Assembly (NCBI RefSeq): GCF_008086345.1
Contig: NZ_CP043006.1
Coordinates: 2,044,032 to 2,108,031, forward strand
DNA: 64,000 nucleotides
Reading direction: 5' to 3'
DNA from: Chitinophaga sp. XS-30
Lineage (GTDB): Bacteria; Bacteroidota; Bacteroidia; Chitinophagales; Chitinophagaceae
The notes under the pieces were generated by a model that worked only from the letters and a program-made list of their open reading frames with translations, made no database searches and was not told where the DNA came from. This document shows, in pieces, positions 42,167 through 51,866 of this stretch. Numbering within the stretch: the first letter of the stretch is position 1; each line of letters begins with the position of its first letter. Position numbers and translations under genes: made by a program.

Positions 42167-42880
42167 TTAAATTTGTTGCCCGGACATATCCCGGAATGTT
42201 GCCAATGATATGGGCACGAACCGTATGGCATCACCGGGCTGGCAATAGCAGGGTTGCTCCCTTGCAGGATCGAACATCTGCAGCGGCGTCCGCCCGATGA
42301 TGTTCCAGCCCCCCGGGGATTCCATCGGGTAAATGCCCGTCTGCGCCCCCGCAATACCTACGCTTCCCGCCGGTACTTTCAACCGGGGCTGCTTCAGCCG
42401 CGGTGTGGCCAGCCTGTCATCTACTTTGCCCATGTAAGGGAAACCCGGCAGAAAACCGATCATGTAAACGGTATATGTTCCTGCGGTATGCAGTGCTATG
42501 ATCGCTTCCACGGTCATTTGCTTCTCTTCCGCCATCGCTGCGATATCCGGCGCGAGGGAAATATCATAACATACCGGTATCTCCAGTTGCCGGGGCGCGG
42601 CCGTTACCTGTTCTACCTCCTGTTCCAAAGCCTGCATGACAACCGTACGGATGACCTCTGCGGGAGAGAGCGGATGATGCCTGCGCATCAGCGCCGTATC
42701 ATACACAATGGTCAGCGAGGCATAAGCGGGAATGAGGTCCAGGATATAAGGCCGCTGCATGGACTGCAATGCATGGAATGCCTGCATGACCCGCCGGTGC
42801 ACCACAGGATCGATCTGCTGCGCCCATTCCACAATAACGGAACGATCGCCCAATGGAGCAATGCTGTAATCTTTTTTCAT
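42167..42880 (-). CDS. pxpB: 5-oxoprolinase subunit PxpB (KipI type)
   Basis: The 237-residue protein has the family motifs 'PLGDRSVIVEWAQQID' at the start, 'YMIGFLPGFPYMGKVDDRLATPR' (split) near residue 140 and 'PAGSVGIAGAQTGIYPMESPGGWNIIGRTP' (split) near residue 170. It is the first gene of the pxp operon. In Bacillus the homologue KipI inhibits a sporulation kinase; here the operon setting points to 5-oxoproline breakdown. Confidence 0.95.
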   Translation of the reverse strand: MKKDYSIAPLGDRSVIVEWAQQIDPVVHRRVMQAFHALQSMQRPYILDLIPAYASLTIVYDTALMRRHHPLSPAEVIRTVVMQALEQEVEQVTAAPRQLEIPVCYDISLAPDIAAMAEEKQMTVEAIIALHTAGTYTVYMIGFLPGFPYMGKVDDRLATPRLKQPRLKVPAGSVGIAGAQTGIYPMESPGGWNIIGRTPLQMFDPAREQPCYCQPGDAIRFVPISLATFRDMSGQQI

Positions 42881-42937
42881 GCCTTTTCAAATGCGGTATC
42901 CCACTAAAGTAAGATATCCCGCTGTTTAAAACCCCAT

Positions 42938-43306
42938 CTATTTTTTCGGGCACCGGAAGAAGTTGAGGTAAACGGAAAGCAATACCGCAGGAGCGAACAG
43001 TAACAGGATCATCAGATTGATGAACGTATCGCTGAAATCATGACCGGTGATCTTGTTGGCAAAATAGGTGACAAAAGATGCCGGCAGGTTACGTTCGCCC
43101 AGTTGTTCCTTTACCCGCCACTGCCAGTCGGTTATAGGGCAATACCCCATCCCGAACCATATGCCGAGGATCACCCAGCTGAACAGGGTAGCGCCGGCAA
43201 AGATCAGATGCAGCCTGCGGGTGGCGCGGAATATCCATCCGGATAAATTGAAGCCGATGATCAGCAGGTGGAGGATGGTGAAAAATATGTCGAGGAATGT
43301 CAGCAT
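42938..43306 (-). CDS. DUF2784-family membrane protein
   Basis: The 122-residue protein has three to four helices and the DUF2784 pattern: 'HLLIIGFNLSGWIFRATRRLHLI' (split), 'WFGMGYCPITDWQWRVKEQLG' (split) and a terminal helix ending NFFRCPKK. The family has no known function. It lies 57 bp upstream of pxpB on the same strand. Confidence 0.85.
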   Translation of the reverse strand: MLTFLDIFFTILHLLIIGFNLSGWIFRATRRLHLIFAGATLFSWVILGIWFGMGYCPITDWQWRVKEQLGERNLPASFVTYFANKITGHDFSDTFINLMILLLFAPAVLLSVYLNFFRCPKK

Positions 43307-43464
43307 TGTTGAGATCAGTTTTTATGGTGAAATTTCCCGCGTTCCGCTAACAGCCGAAAATATAATGCCAGAACAGGGGGCGTCTGCGCTCCCTGCCGGT
43401 TTTTTATAGGTTATGCACTTTTTTCGATAGCGATGGCGTTATGAAAAAAGAGTAAATTTAATAC

Positions 43465-44346
43465 ATGCGAAAACTTCCGCTTATGCGAACATCCGGATTT
43501 TACGCCTGCCTGGTGGGCATTTGCCTGCTGCTTTCCTGCACCAAATCGAATGAAGAGAGACAAACAGATCCTTCCCGGCAGGAAGATCTTGTGAACGTTG
43601 CCTATGGTTCCGATGGCCGGCAGCGGTTCAATATTTACCTGCCTGCGGGCCGCAGCGATACCGCCACGCCGGTGCTGTTCTTTATTCACGGCGGCGCCTG
43701 GACGGGTGGCAGCAAGGATGATTTAGTGAGCGCGATCCCTGGATTCCGGCAGCTGTTCCCGGACTGTGCCATCGTGCTGGTCAATTACCGCCTCTTTAAC
43801 CTGCAGACGGGCGGCAACAAGTTCCCCGTGCAGGAGCAGGATGTAAAGGCCTGCATCGATGCGGTCATGACCAATAACAGCGACTATCATATCTCGCGGA
43901 AATTCGTGTTATGGGGACAAAGCGCCGGGGCGCATCTCGCCGCGTTGTATGCCTATAAGCATGCCGGTACGTTCAAACCCCGTGCCCTGATAGACCAGGT
44001 AGGCCCAACGGATATGCTGTCCATGTACACCCAGCTGGCCGATCCTAACCTGAAGATACTGATGAAGGCATTGATCGGTGATCCGCAGACCGGGGATTCC
44101 GTCCTCTACAAAAGTTCAAGCCCCTCGCAATATGTCAGCCCGGACTGTCCGCCTACCCTGATATTGCACGGCACGGCGGACGAGGTAGTGCCCTACAAGC
44201 AGGCGGAACTACTGCGGGACAAACTGCAGCAGAACGGGGTGCCGTTCATCTACAAGCTGTACCCGGGCGAAGGGCATGCGCTGACCGGTGTTGCCGCGGA
44301 GGTGAACAGCGAGATCGTTGCATTTCTGCAAACCTGGCTGAAATGA
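43465..44346 (+). CDS. Alpha/beta-hydrolase lipoprotein (BD-FAE-like esterase)
   Basis: The 293-residue protein has a signal peptide with lipobox LLLSC near residue 24 and is probably anchored in the membrane. The fold shows 'FFIHGGAWTGGSKDD' (oxyanion hole), the nucleophile elbow GQSAGAH near residue 151, 'HGTADEVVPY' with the Asp and 'GEGHALTG' with the His, completing the catalytic triad. This is the feruloyl/acyl esterase type of lipase found in carbohydrate contexts. It lies upstream of the SusC locus. Confidence 0.88.
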   Translation: MRKLPLMRTSGFYACLVGICLLLSCTKSNEERQTDPSRQEDLVNVAYGSDGRQRFNIYLPAGRSDTATPVLFFIHGGAWTGGSKDDLVSAIPGFRQLFPDCAIVLVNYRLFNLQTGGNKFPVQEQDVKACIDAVMTNNSDYHISRKFVLWGQSAGAHLAALYAYKHAGTFKPRALIDQVGPTDMLSMYTQLADPNLKILMKALIGDPQTGDSVLYKSSSPSQYVSPDCPPTLILHGTADEVVPYKQAELLRDKLQQNGVPFIYKLYPGEGHALTGVAAEVNSEIVAFLQTWLK

Positions 44347-44706
44347 GCCGGCTTATCCTGAAACGTCAATGCCCCGGCAACCGCATTGAATAGTTTGCCC
44401 GCAGCCGGAGGGCCATTTTCGTATAGGCGGCCCGGATCGCCGGCCGGTAAAACCTTTAAAACCCCGTTTTGCTGCTTTGCAAGTCCCGCCGCAACTGCCT
44501 GCCCCTTTCAATTTTTCAGGAAAAAATGCCCGGAAATAGAAAAACACTGATTTTATCCGTAACTTATGTATCGTATCAGTGTGTAAGATCGGAGCACAGG
44601 AAAATTGTCTGTTAAACTCGATTGTGGAAGCGCTCAGGAGAGAGAGTCAGAGCCGCCGGCAATATCAACCAGAGGATCGTTTACTTTCTATATTCAAAAT
44701 AGAATC
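44347..44706. promoter_or_regulatory. Upstream region of susC with a long inverted repeat
   Basis: ACACTGAT (44544-44551) and ATCAGTGT (44575-44582) form a perfect 8-bp inverted repeat with a 23-nt centre, about 125 bp before the susC start. It could be a regulator site or a leader hairpin. The rest of the 360 bp shows no gene. An in-frame TTG at 44605 lies between repeat and gene but is preceded by no likely ribosome site. Confidence 0.5.
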
Positions 44707-47700
44707 ATGCCTATGTATTTAATGGTACATTGTTGTTCTGTCCGGGAATGGCTGAGAAAGCGCCCGGCAGTTGTAGTCTTGTTGCCCTTGCTGCTTGCGC
44801 TGTCCATAAACACGCATGCGGCCGCTTTCCAGGATAGTGTGGGTACCAGAGCCCGCGGCAGGGTCATGGATGCTGAAGAGAACATACCCCTTCCCGGCGT
44901 GACCGTGGAAAACCTCATCAATCACAAAGGCGTATTGACGGATGTTAACGGCATGTTCGTGCTGGATGCGCGCTCCGGCGACAGCATCCGTTTTTCGTAT
45001 ATCGGCAAAAAGCCGGTGATAGCAGTGTTCCGGGGGGTGAACATGAATGTGAGCCTGACCGGTCAGGAGGGAATGCTTTCCGAAGTAGTGGTAACAGGGT
45101 TCCAGGATATTGACCGGCGCAAGTTCTCCGGCGCGGCGGTTACCCTCAAGGCGGAAGACGTGAAAATGGATGGCGTTATCGATGTCAGCCGCATGCTGGA
45201 AGGGCGCGCGGCCGGTGTATCGGTGCAGAACGTATCCAGTTCCTTCGGCGCCGCCCCCAAGCTTCGCGTCCGCGGCGCCACCTCCATCAATGGCGATAAT
45301 AAACCGCTGTGGGTAGTGGATAATGTGGTGCTGGAAGATATCATCAATATCTCCAACGATCAGCTCTCCAGCGGTGACCCTACCACGCTGCTCGGCTCGG
45401 CTGTCGCCGGCCTGAATGCCAATGATATCGAAAGTTTTGCCATCCTGAAAGATGCCGCGGCCACCGCCCTTTACGGTGCAAGGGCCATGAACGGCGTGGT
45501 GGTGATCACCACGAAGAAAGGACGTGTCGGCAAACCGCTCGTTACCTACACCGGCAATTTCAGCACCCAGCTGAAACCCCGGTACGCGGATTACAATATC
45601 ATGAACTCCGTGCAGCAAATGTCCGTGCTCGCAGAGCTGGACCGTAAGTCCATCATCACGCCGTCTATTCTCGATCGCGCAGATTACGGGGTGTATGGTA
45701 AGTATTACAACCTGGTGAACGCGGACGATAACGGCAATTTCCCCGTGCCGAACACGCCGGAGGGAAAAGCGGCGTTCCTGAGAAGATACGCTACCGCCAA
45801 TACGGACTGGTTCGGCTTGCTCTTCAAGAATAACCTCATGCAGGAGCATTCCCTCGCCATCTCCTTCGGTACAGACCGTTCCCAATCCTATTTCTCTACC
45901 AGTTATTTCGGGGATAATGGTTGGACGATAGCCGACCGGGTGGGGCGTTATACGCTCAATTTCCGCAATAATTACAAGTTCTCCGACCGCCTGTCCGTTG
46001 GCTTTGCCACCCTGGCTTCCGTACGACGGCAGAAAGCGCCGGGAGCGCTTGCCCGTGAAGCCAATGCCGTGGAAGGGCAGTTCGATCGCGACTTCGATAT
46101 CAATCCCTTCAGCTATGCCCTGAATTCAAGCCGTACGCTCACCGCATACGATGAGAACGGGGACAGGGAATACTTCCGCCGCAACTTTGCCCCTTTCAAC
46201 ATCCTCACCGAACTGGAAAATAACTATATCCATATCAATGTGGCAGACCTCCGCCTCCAGGGCGACCTTTCCTGGAAGATCACGGATGCGCTGCGGTACG
46301 AGTTCGTTGGTGCGCTGCGGTACGTGAAATCATCCCGCGAACACCAGATCACGGAAAATGCCAACATGGCCAATGCTTACCGCGCTGCGGGAACATCTAC
46401 CATCAGGGAGAATAACCGCTTCCTCTACCGCGACCCTGACAATCCGGAGGCGGAGCCGGAAGTAGTGCTGCCCTATGGCGGTTTCTACAACCGCACGGAA
46501 GACCAACTGGTAAACTACGATTTCCGGAACAGCCTGAACTATGTGAAGACCTTCGCCGGTCTCCATTCCCTGAATGCCCTGGCCGGTATGCAGGTGAAAT
46601 CGGCCGACAGGCAGAACTTCTCCAATACCGGTTATGGTTATCAATATGATAACGGCGGCGTTCCTTTTGTAGATTATCGCATCCTCAAACAAACCATTGA
46701 GAGCAATTTCCCGTATTATGGTATGAGTAAGGATTATGACCGCTTTGTGGCCTTTTATGCCTCAGCAGGATATTCTTACGACCAGAAATATAATTTCACC
46801 GGCACGGCGCGGTACGACGGGTCCAACCGCCTGGGCAAATCCCGTGATGCACGCTGGCTGCCCACCTGGAGCGTAGCAGGCTCCTGGAACGCAGACCGCG
46901 AGCCATTCATGGAGGATGTCAGGTGGGTAGATTATCTCACGCTCCGCGCTTCCTACGGCCTCACCGCCAGTATGGGCCCGGCCACCAATTCCACCATCGT
47001 GTTAAGGAATATCAATACAAACCGCCCGTACCTCACCGAAGTGGAATCGGTGATACAACTGGCCAACCTCGAGAACTCGGAGCTGACCTGGGAAAAATCC
47101 TACACCACCAACCTCGGGCTGGATGCGGGACTTTTCCAGCAGAAGGTCAATTTCAGCCTCGATGTTTACCAGCGCAACAGTTTCGACCTGATCAGCCTCA
47201 TCCGTACCTCCGGTATCGGCGGCGAACAGGAAAAAGCGGCGAATTATGCGGATATGCGGTCCCACGGGCTGGACCTCCTGATCGGCGGCAACGTGATCAA
47301 AAAGCGGGACTGGGGCTGGCGGACCAATCTCACCTTCGGATATAACAAGAACGAGATCACCAACGCCCTGAACCGCCCCCGCATTTTCGATCTCGTAGTG
47401 GCCGAAGGCGGCAACCGCCAGGGATATCCCGTACGCAGCCTTTTTTCCCTCGATTTCAAAGGGCTGGATCACCGCACCGGCATCCCGCTGTTCACCAATG
47501 AAGAAGGCAAAACCTCCGGCGGCGTGTACCTGCAGGACCAGAATATAGATCACCTCGTATATGAAGGCCCGGTAGACCCCGTTGTTACCGGCGGGTTCTC
47601 CAATACTTTCAATTACAAGTCGTTTTCGCTCAACATATTCGTTACTTACCAGGCCGGCAACAAGATCAGGCTTTATCCCGCATTCAAAACCGATTACTCC

Positions 47701-48090
47701 GACCTGGATGCCATGCCCAAAGAGTTCTATGACCGCTGGATATTTCCCAACGACGAACGGTTTACCAATGTGCCATCGATATTGGGCGCTTACGAGCTGT
47801 CACAGCAGGGCGGGAACTATCCCTACAATAACTACAACTATTCTACGGAACGGGTGGCAAAAGGTGATTTCATCCGCCTGAAGACCGTATCGCTCAGCTA
47901 TCAGCTGAAACCTTCGCTGCTGAACAGGATCGGTTTCAACAGCGCCAGCGTTACCGGAGCGGCTACCAATCCCTGGCTCATTTATGCCGACAGCAAACTG
48001 AAAGGGCAGGACCCCGAGTTTTTTAATTCCGGAGGTGTGGCGCTGCCCATCCAGAAACAATTTACACTCTCGTTGAAAGTGGGAATTTAA
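44707..48090 (+). CDS. SusC/RagA-family TonB-linked outer-membrane transporter
   Basis: I start at the ATG at 44707, giving 1127 residues; a longer frame from 44605 lacks a signal start. After a long signal region (ending AAAFQ) comes a carboxypeptidase-like domain ('GRVMDAEENIPLPGVTVE', split), then a plug with 'SEVVVTGFQDIDRRKFSGA', 'VRGATSINGDNKPLWVVDNV' (split) and 'ATALYGARAMNGVVVITTKKG' (split), then a large barrel ending LSLKVGI. It imports a solute with its SusD partner using TonB energy. It has no STN domain, so no FecR-type signalling is expected. Confidence 0.95.
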   Translation: MPMYLMVHCCSVREWLRKRPAVVVLLPLLLALSINTHAAAFQDSVGTRARGRVMDAEENIPLPGVTVENLINHKGVLTDVNGMFVLDARSGDSIRFSYIGKKPVIAVFRGVNMNVSLTGQEGMLSEVVVTGFQDIDRRKFSGAAVTLKAEDVKMDGVIDVSRMLEGRAAGVSVQNVSSSFGAAPKLRVRGATSINGDNKPLWVVDNVVLEDIINISNDQLSSGDPTTLLGSAVAGLNANDIESFAILKDAAATALYGARAMNGVVVITTKKGRVGKPLVTYTGNFSTQLKPRYADYNIMNSVQQMSVLAELDRKSIITPSILDRADYGVYGKYYNLVNADDNGNFPVPNTPEGKAAFLRRYATANTDWFGLLFKNNLMQEHSLAISFGTDRSQSYFSTSYFGDNGWTIADRVGRYTLNFRNNYKFSDRLSVGFATLASVRRQKAPGALAREANAVEGQFDRDFDINPFSYALNSSRTLTAYDENGDREYFRRNFAPFNILTELENNYIHINVADLRLQGDLSWKITDALRYEFVGALRYVKSSREHQITENANMANAYRAAGTSTIRENNRFLYRDPDNPEAEPEVVLPYGGFYNRTEDQLVNYDFRNSLNYVKTFAGLHSLNALAGMQVKSADRQNFSNTGYGYQYDNGGVPFVDYRILKQTIESNFPYYGMSKDYDRFVAFYASAGYSYDQKYNFTGTARYDGSNRLGKSRDARWLPTWSVAGSWNADREPFMEDVRWVDYLTLRASYGLTASMGPATNSTIVLRNINTNRPYLTEVESVIQLANLENSELTWEKSYTTNLGLDAGLFQQKVNFSLDVYQRNSFDLISLIRTSGIGGEQEKAANYADMRSHGLDLLIGGNVIKKRDWGWRTNLTFGYNKNEITNALNRPRIFDLVVAEGGNRQGYPVRSLFSLDFKGLDHRTGIPLFTNEEGKTSGGVYLQDQNIDHLVYEGPVDPVVTGGFSNTFNYKSFSLNIFVTYQAGNKIRLYPAFKTDYSDLDAMPKEFYDRWIFPNDERFTNVPSILGAYELSQQGGNYPYNNYNYSTERVAKGDFIRLKTVSLSYQLKPSLLNRIGFNSASVTGAATNPWLIYADSKLKGQDPEFFNSGGVALPIQKQFTLSLKVGI

Positions 48091-48101
48091 TCGCATCGAC
48101 C

Positions 48102-49550
48102 ATGAAGAAACTGACAATATACACAGCCATATTACTGGCATTCACGGCAGGCAGCTGCAAAAAGTTCCTGGAACAGCCGCCGGACAACAGGGCGGAGCTG
48201 ACCTCGCCTGAACAGGTGTCCCGCCTGCTCGGTACCGCCTACCCGCAGGCCAATTACGCGGGATTCTGCGAATCCTCTTCCGATAATGTGGCGGACAAAG
48301 GCGCGGGCATCATCGAGAACTTTAATGTGGATGCCTACCGGTTCAACGAAATAAATGACGATCAGCAGGATTCCCCCGAACTGTACTGGAATTCCTGTTA
48401 CGCGGCCATTGCCGTAGCCAACCTGGCGCTGGAAACCTGCCGTAACGCCGATAATCCGGAAGCGTACTCCGCACAGAAAGGAGAGGCGCTCCTTGCGAGG
48501 GCATACGCCCATTTCATGCTGGTCACCATCTTCGCTGAGGTGTACGATCCGGCCACAGCAGACACCGATCCGGGCATTCCTTATGTTACCGTGCCGGAGA
48601 ACGTTGTGTTCAAGAATTATGAGCGCAAAACCGTGGCCTACGTATATGATATGATCGAAAAAGATCTGTTGACAGGGCTGCCGCTGATCGATGATAAAAC
48701 CTACAGCGTGCCGCGCTATCATTTCAACCGCGCCGCCGCCAATGCTTTTGCCGCGCGCTTTTACCTGTTCAAAAGGGATTATGAGAAAGTAGTGGCGTAC
48801 GTCAACCAGGTATTCCCTACCAACAATGCCGCCAATATGCTCCGCCCCTGGAATACCACTTACCGGACCATGACCTACCAGGAGCTGTTTGCCGTATATG
48901 CCCGCGCCACGGAGCCGGCCAATCTGCTGTTATGCGAAACCCAGTCCGTATGGGGCCGGTATTATTATACCCTTCGTTACAGCCTGACAGCCGCCAAGCG
49001 TAATGAAGTGCTGTTCAGGAACGTTACCGGAGGGCAATGGTCATTCCAGAACCATGTGTACACCGCCGGAACGGATAATTACCTGATCCCCAAGATCAAT
49101 GAGCATTTTGTGCGGAATAATGTGAATGCCAATATCGGGCTGCCGTATGTGGTAGTGCCGCTGTTCACCGCGGAAGAAGCGCTGCTGAACCGGGCGGAAG
49201 CCAATGCGCTGCTGAACAATACCGCTGCCGCCATGACCGATCTGAACACTTACGCCGCAACACGCATCAATAATTACAGCGCCGCCGTACATGCCGTCAC
49301 ATCAGCAAAGGTGCAGAGCTATTACGGCACCAATCTGCAGACAGGCCTGCTGAGAACAGCGCTGGATTTCAAGCGTGCGGAATTTGTGCAGGAAGGGATG
49401 CGCTGGTTCGACATCCTGCGTTACCGCATCCCCATCACACATACAACACGCGAAGGAGAAACATACACACTCACCGGCGATGATCCGCGGAGGCTTTTCC
49501 AGATACCGGAATCCGCGACCATTGCAGGTATATCCCGAAACCCCCGTTAA
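48102..49550 (+). CDS. SusD/RagB-family nutrient-binding lipoprotein
   Basis: The 482-residue lipoprotein (lipobox AGSC near residue 18) is the surface lid of the SusC transporter. It shows 'KFLEQPPDNRAELTSPEQV', the TPR-like helices with 'ARAYAHFMLVTIFAEVYDPAT' (split), and the C-terminal 'FKRAEFVQEGMRWFDILRYRIPI' (split) typical of SusD. It starts 11 bp after susC. The substrate cannot be read. Confidence 0.95.
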   Translation: MKKLTIYTAILLAFTAGSCKKFLEQPPDNRAELTSPEQVSRLLGTAYPQANYAGFCESSSDNVADKGAGIIENFNVDAYRFNEINDDQQDSPELYWNSCYAAIAVANLALETCRNADNPEAYSAQKGEALLARAYAHFMLVTIFAEVYDPATADTDPGIPYVTVPENVVFKNYERKTVAYVYDMIEKDLLTGLPLIDDKTYSVPRYHFNRAAANAFAARFYLFKRDYEKVVAYVNQVFPTNNAANMLRPWNTTYRTMTYQELFAVYARATEPANLLLCETQSVWGRYYYTLRYSLTAAKRNEVLFRNVTGGQWSFQNHVYTAGTDNYLIPKINEHFVRNNVNANIGLPYVVVPLFTAEEALLNRAEANALLNNTAAAMTDLNTYAATRINNYSAAVHAVTSAKVQSYYGTNLQTGLLRTALDFKRAEFVQEGMRWFDILRYRIPITHTTREGETYTLTGDDPRRLFQIPESATIAGISRNPR

Positions 49551-49559
49551 TCATCACCA

Positions 49560-50483
49560 ATGAAAAAGACATTGCATATGCATATCAAACATCTCCATAT
49601 ACTGGTCCTCCTGCTCTGCGGCACACTAGCCGCCTGCAACAGGGAAGATGCGCTGGGAAATGTGGATGACATCAACCTCGGCGGCGATACCTGGGTAAAA
49701 GGCCCGATTGATGAATGGATAGCAGACAGCCTCACCACACCGCTGAACGTTTCCGTCAAATACAAATGGGACCAGGGCGAGCTGGACTTCAACCGCACCC
49801 TTGTTCCGCCGAAAGAAGAAAAGATCATTCCCGTGCTCAGCGCCATCCGGAAAGTATGGCTGCAGAATTATATCGCGGAAGCCGGGGAGATATTCATGAA
49901 GAAGTATTGCCCCAAGTTCTTTGTGCTGGTGGGTAGCGCCAGTTATAATACAGACGGCACCATTACCCTCGGTACCGCCGAAGGTGGCCGCCGCATTCTC
50001 CTGTACGTGCTGAACGATTTCCGCATCAAGGGAATGACTGGATATGTACCGAGCGATTCGTTCAACGTGAAAATGATGTTCCATACCATTGAGCATGAAT
50101 TTGCGCACATCCTTCATCAGAACGTGATGTATCCGCTGGATTACAAACGCATATCCGCAGGGAATTACACCTCCAACTGGAATAACGTCACAGACAGCGA
50201 TGCCCGGTCAGACGGTTTCATCACCGCATATTCCATGTCCAATCCCGATGAGGATTTTGTGGAAATGGTATCGATGATGCTGGTGGAAGGCCGGCAAGGA
50301 TTCAACGATATCGTGAACAGCATCACTGAGCCGGGGCCCAATGGCACTACGCCGGAACAGGCGAAGAGCATATTGCGCCAGAAGGAAGCGATGGTGGTCA
50401 GCTATTTCAACGACACCTGGGGCATTAATTTTTACAGCCTGCAGACGCGTACACGCACGTCCATCAATGAGCTGGTGAAATAG
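49560..50483 (+). CDS. Zinc metallohydrolase lipoprotein of the SusCD locus
   Basis: The 307-residue lipoprotein (lipobox TLAAC near residue 22) carries HEFAH in 'TIEHEFAHILHQNVMYP' near residue 180, a gluzincin-type metal site, with a candidate third ligand in 'NPDEDFVEMVSMM'. It belongs to the import-associated zinc metallohydrolase lipoproteins that follow SusC/SusD pairs in Bacteroidota. It may trim a peptide or other ligand before uptake. It starts 9 bp after susD. Confidence 0.85.
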   Translation: MKKTLHMHIKHLHILVLLLCGTLAACNREDALGNVDDINLGGDTWVKGPIDEWIADSLTTPLNVSVKYKWDQGELDFNRTLVPPKEEKIIPVLSAIRKVWLQNYIAEAGEIFMKKYCPKFFVLVGSASYNTDGTITLGTAEGGRRILLYVLNDFRIKGMTGYVPSDSFNVKMMFHTIEHEFAHILHQNVMYPLDYKRISAGNYTSNWNNVTDSDARSDGFITAYSMSNPDEDFVEMVSMMLVEGRQGFNDIVNSITEPGPNGTTPEQAKSILRQKEAMVVSYFNDTWGINFYSLQTRTRTSINELVK

Positions 50484-50524
50484 CAAGGTTAAAGACATTC
50501 ATTCAAAGCGAAAAATATTTACGG

Positions 50525-51832
50525 ATGCAAAGAGTATTACTTTTTCTACTCGTCACCCTTACCCTTTTTTCCGCATGCCGGAAAGATGATGACCCCGTGT
50601 TCGACCAGTCGCCGGATGAGCGGATCAATCAAACGCTGGAGGCTTACCAGACCGCGCTGGCCGGCTCAACCTACGGTTGGAACGCTGTGTTGACGACGGC
50701 GAATGGTGTATCCTATCACTTTCATTTCAGCTTTAACGACGCCAACCGGGTGCAGATGTTTGCGGACATCGATACCGTCAGCGCCATTGAGCGGAAAGAA
50801 AGCAGCTTCCGCCTGAAAGCCCTGCAACAGCCCGCCCTGCTCTTCGATACCTATTCCTACATCCACGTTCTGGCCGATCCGGACGGCAGTGTGAATGGCG
50901 GCGAGTATGGCGCAGGCCTCCGCTCGGATTTCGAGTTTTCCCTGGATACGCTGACAACGGACAGCATCCGGCTTACCGGCCGCTTCAACGGCAGCAGCAT
51001 GGTGCTGTCAAGAGCCACACAGGAAGATCTGCAGAACTGGTCAGGCGGCGAATGGAAAAAGGCGATGCTGTTTGAATATACCGGGCAATACATCCTGAAT
51101 TATTTCAGAAGGCTGGTAACCGGCGGCCGTCAATATGAGATCATGGTAAACCCCGTCAGCAGAACGGTCACTTTCACCTGGATAGACGGCAATGGTGTTG
51201 TACAGCAGCATACCACGGCGTATTATTTTACCAGTGAAGGCGTGGTGCTGGAATCGCCGTTGACGGACGGCGCCACAACGGTCAGCTCTATCGCGGACAT
51301 TGTATGGGATGCCAATGCAGGCGTTTTCCGGGTAGATGTGAACGGTGTTACCGCCGCAACGATACAGGGCGCCATTGCCCCGGTGCGTGTAGACCTGGAT
51401 GGCCCGCAGCGGTGGTGGCAGCGCATGCTTGCTGTGGATGGTTATTGGGTATCGCTGAATGGATTTCATGTAAACGGGGTGGACGATGCCTATGGTCTCC
51501 GCAATCTCCCGAATTTTTATTTCCTGCTCTTCTGGCCCGGGTATGGCGCTAATTACGACCTGGCGGGATATGTATTCCTGCAGGGAGGAGGGCTGGCGCT
51601 TAACTTCGGTACTGCAACCGCCAGTCCGCCTTTATTTACCGCCAATGGCCGGATCATATTCAATTACCTCGGAGACCTCGGGAACATTCCCGATGAAATG
51701 CTGGATGAATACGTGAATACCGCACTTAAATTTATAGACGCGGACGGTTTTTACCTGGTACAGACCAGCACTACGAGCTACGATATGGTGAGCGCAAAAG
51801 ATGCAAGAACATGGATCACATGGACAGAATAA
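50525..51832 (+). CDS. DUF4302-family lipoprotein
   Basis: The 435-residue lipoprotein (lipobox LFSAC near residue 18) begins its mature part with 'DERINQTLEAYQTALAGSTYGWNAVL' (split), the DUF4302 signature. The rest is beta-rich with many aromatic residues. These proteins regularly sit directly after the zinc metallohydrolase in SusC loci and are thought to be surface ligand binders, but no activity is known. Confidence 0.82.
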   Translation: MQRVLLFLLVTLTLFSACRKDDDPVFDQSPDERINQTLEAYQTALAGSTYGWNAVLTTANGVSYHFHFSFNDANRVQMFADIDTVSAIERKESSFRLKALQQPALLFDTYSYIHVLADPDGSVNGGEYGAGLRSDFEFSLDTLTTDSIRLTGRFNGSSMVLSRATQEDLQNWSGGEWKKAMLFEYTGQYILNYFRRLVTGGRQYEIMVNPVSRTVTFTWIDGNGVVQQHTTAYYFTSEGVVLESPLTDGATTVSSIADIVWDANAGVFRVDVNGVTAATIQGAIAPVRVDLDGPQRWWQRMLAVDGYWVSLNGFHVNGVDDAYGLRNLPNFYFLLFWPGYGANYDLAGYVFLQGGGLALNFGTATASPPLFTANGRIIFNYLGDLGNIPDEMLDEYVNTALKFIDADGFYLVQTSTTSYDMVSAKDARTWITWTE

Positions 51833-51866
51833 ACAACCTATTTAATAACCAAAATCAATTTATTTT

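Noticed and set aside
44581..44597. GTGTAAGATCGGAGCAC resembles a sequencing adapter
   Set aside because: It matches only the first eight bases of the common adapter (AGATCGGA) and then diverges; a chance match is more likely than contamination.
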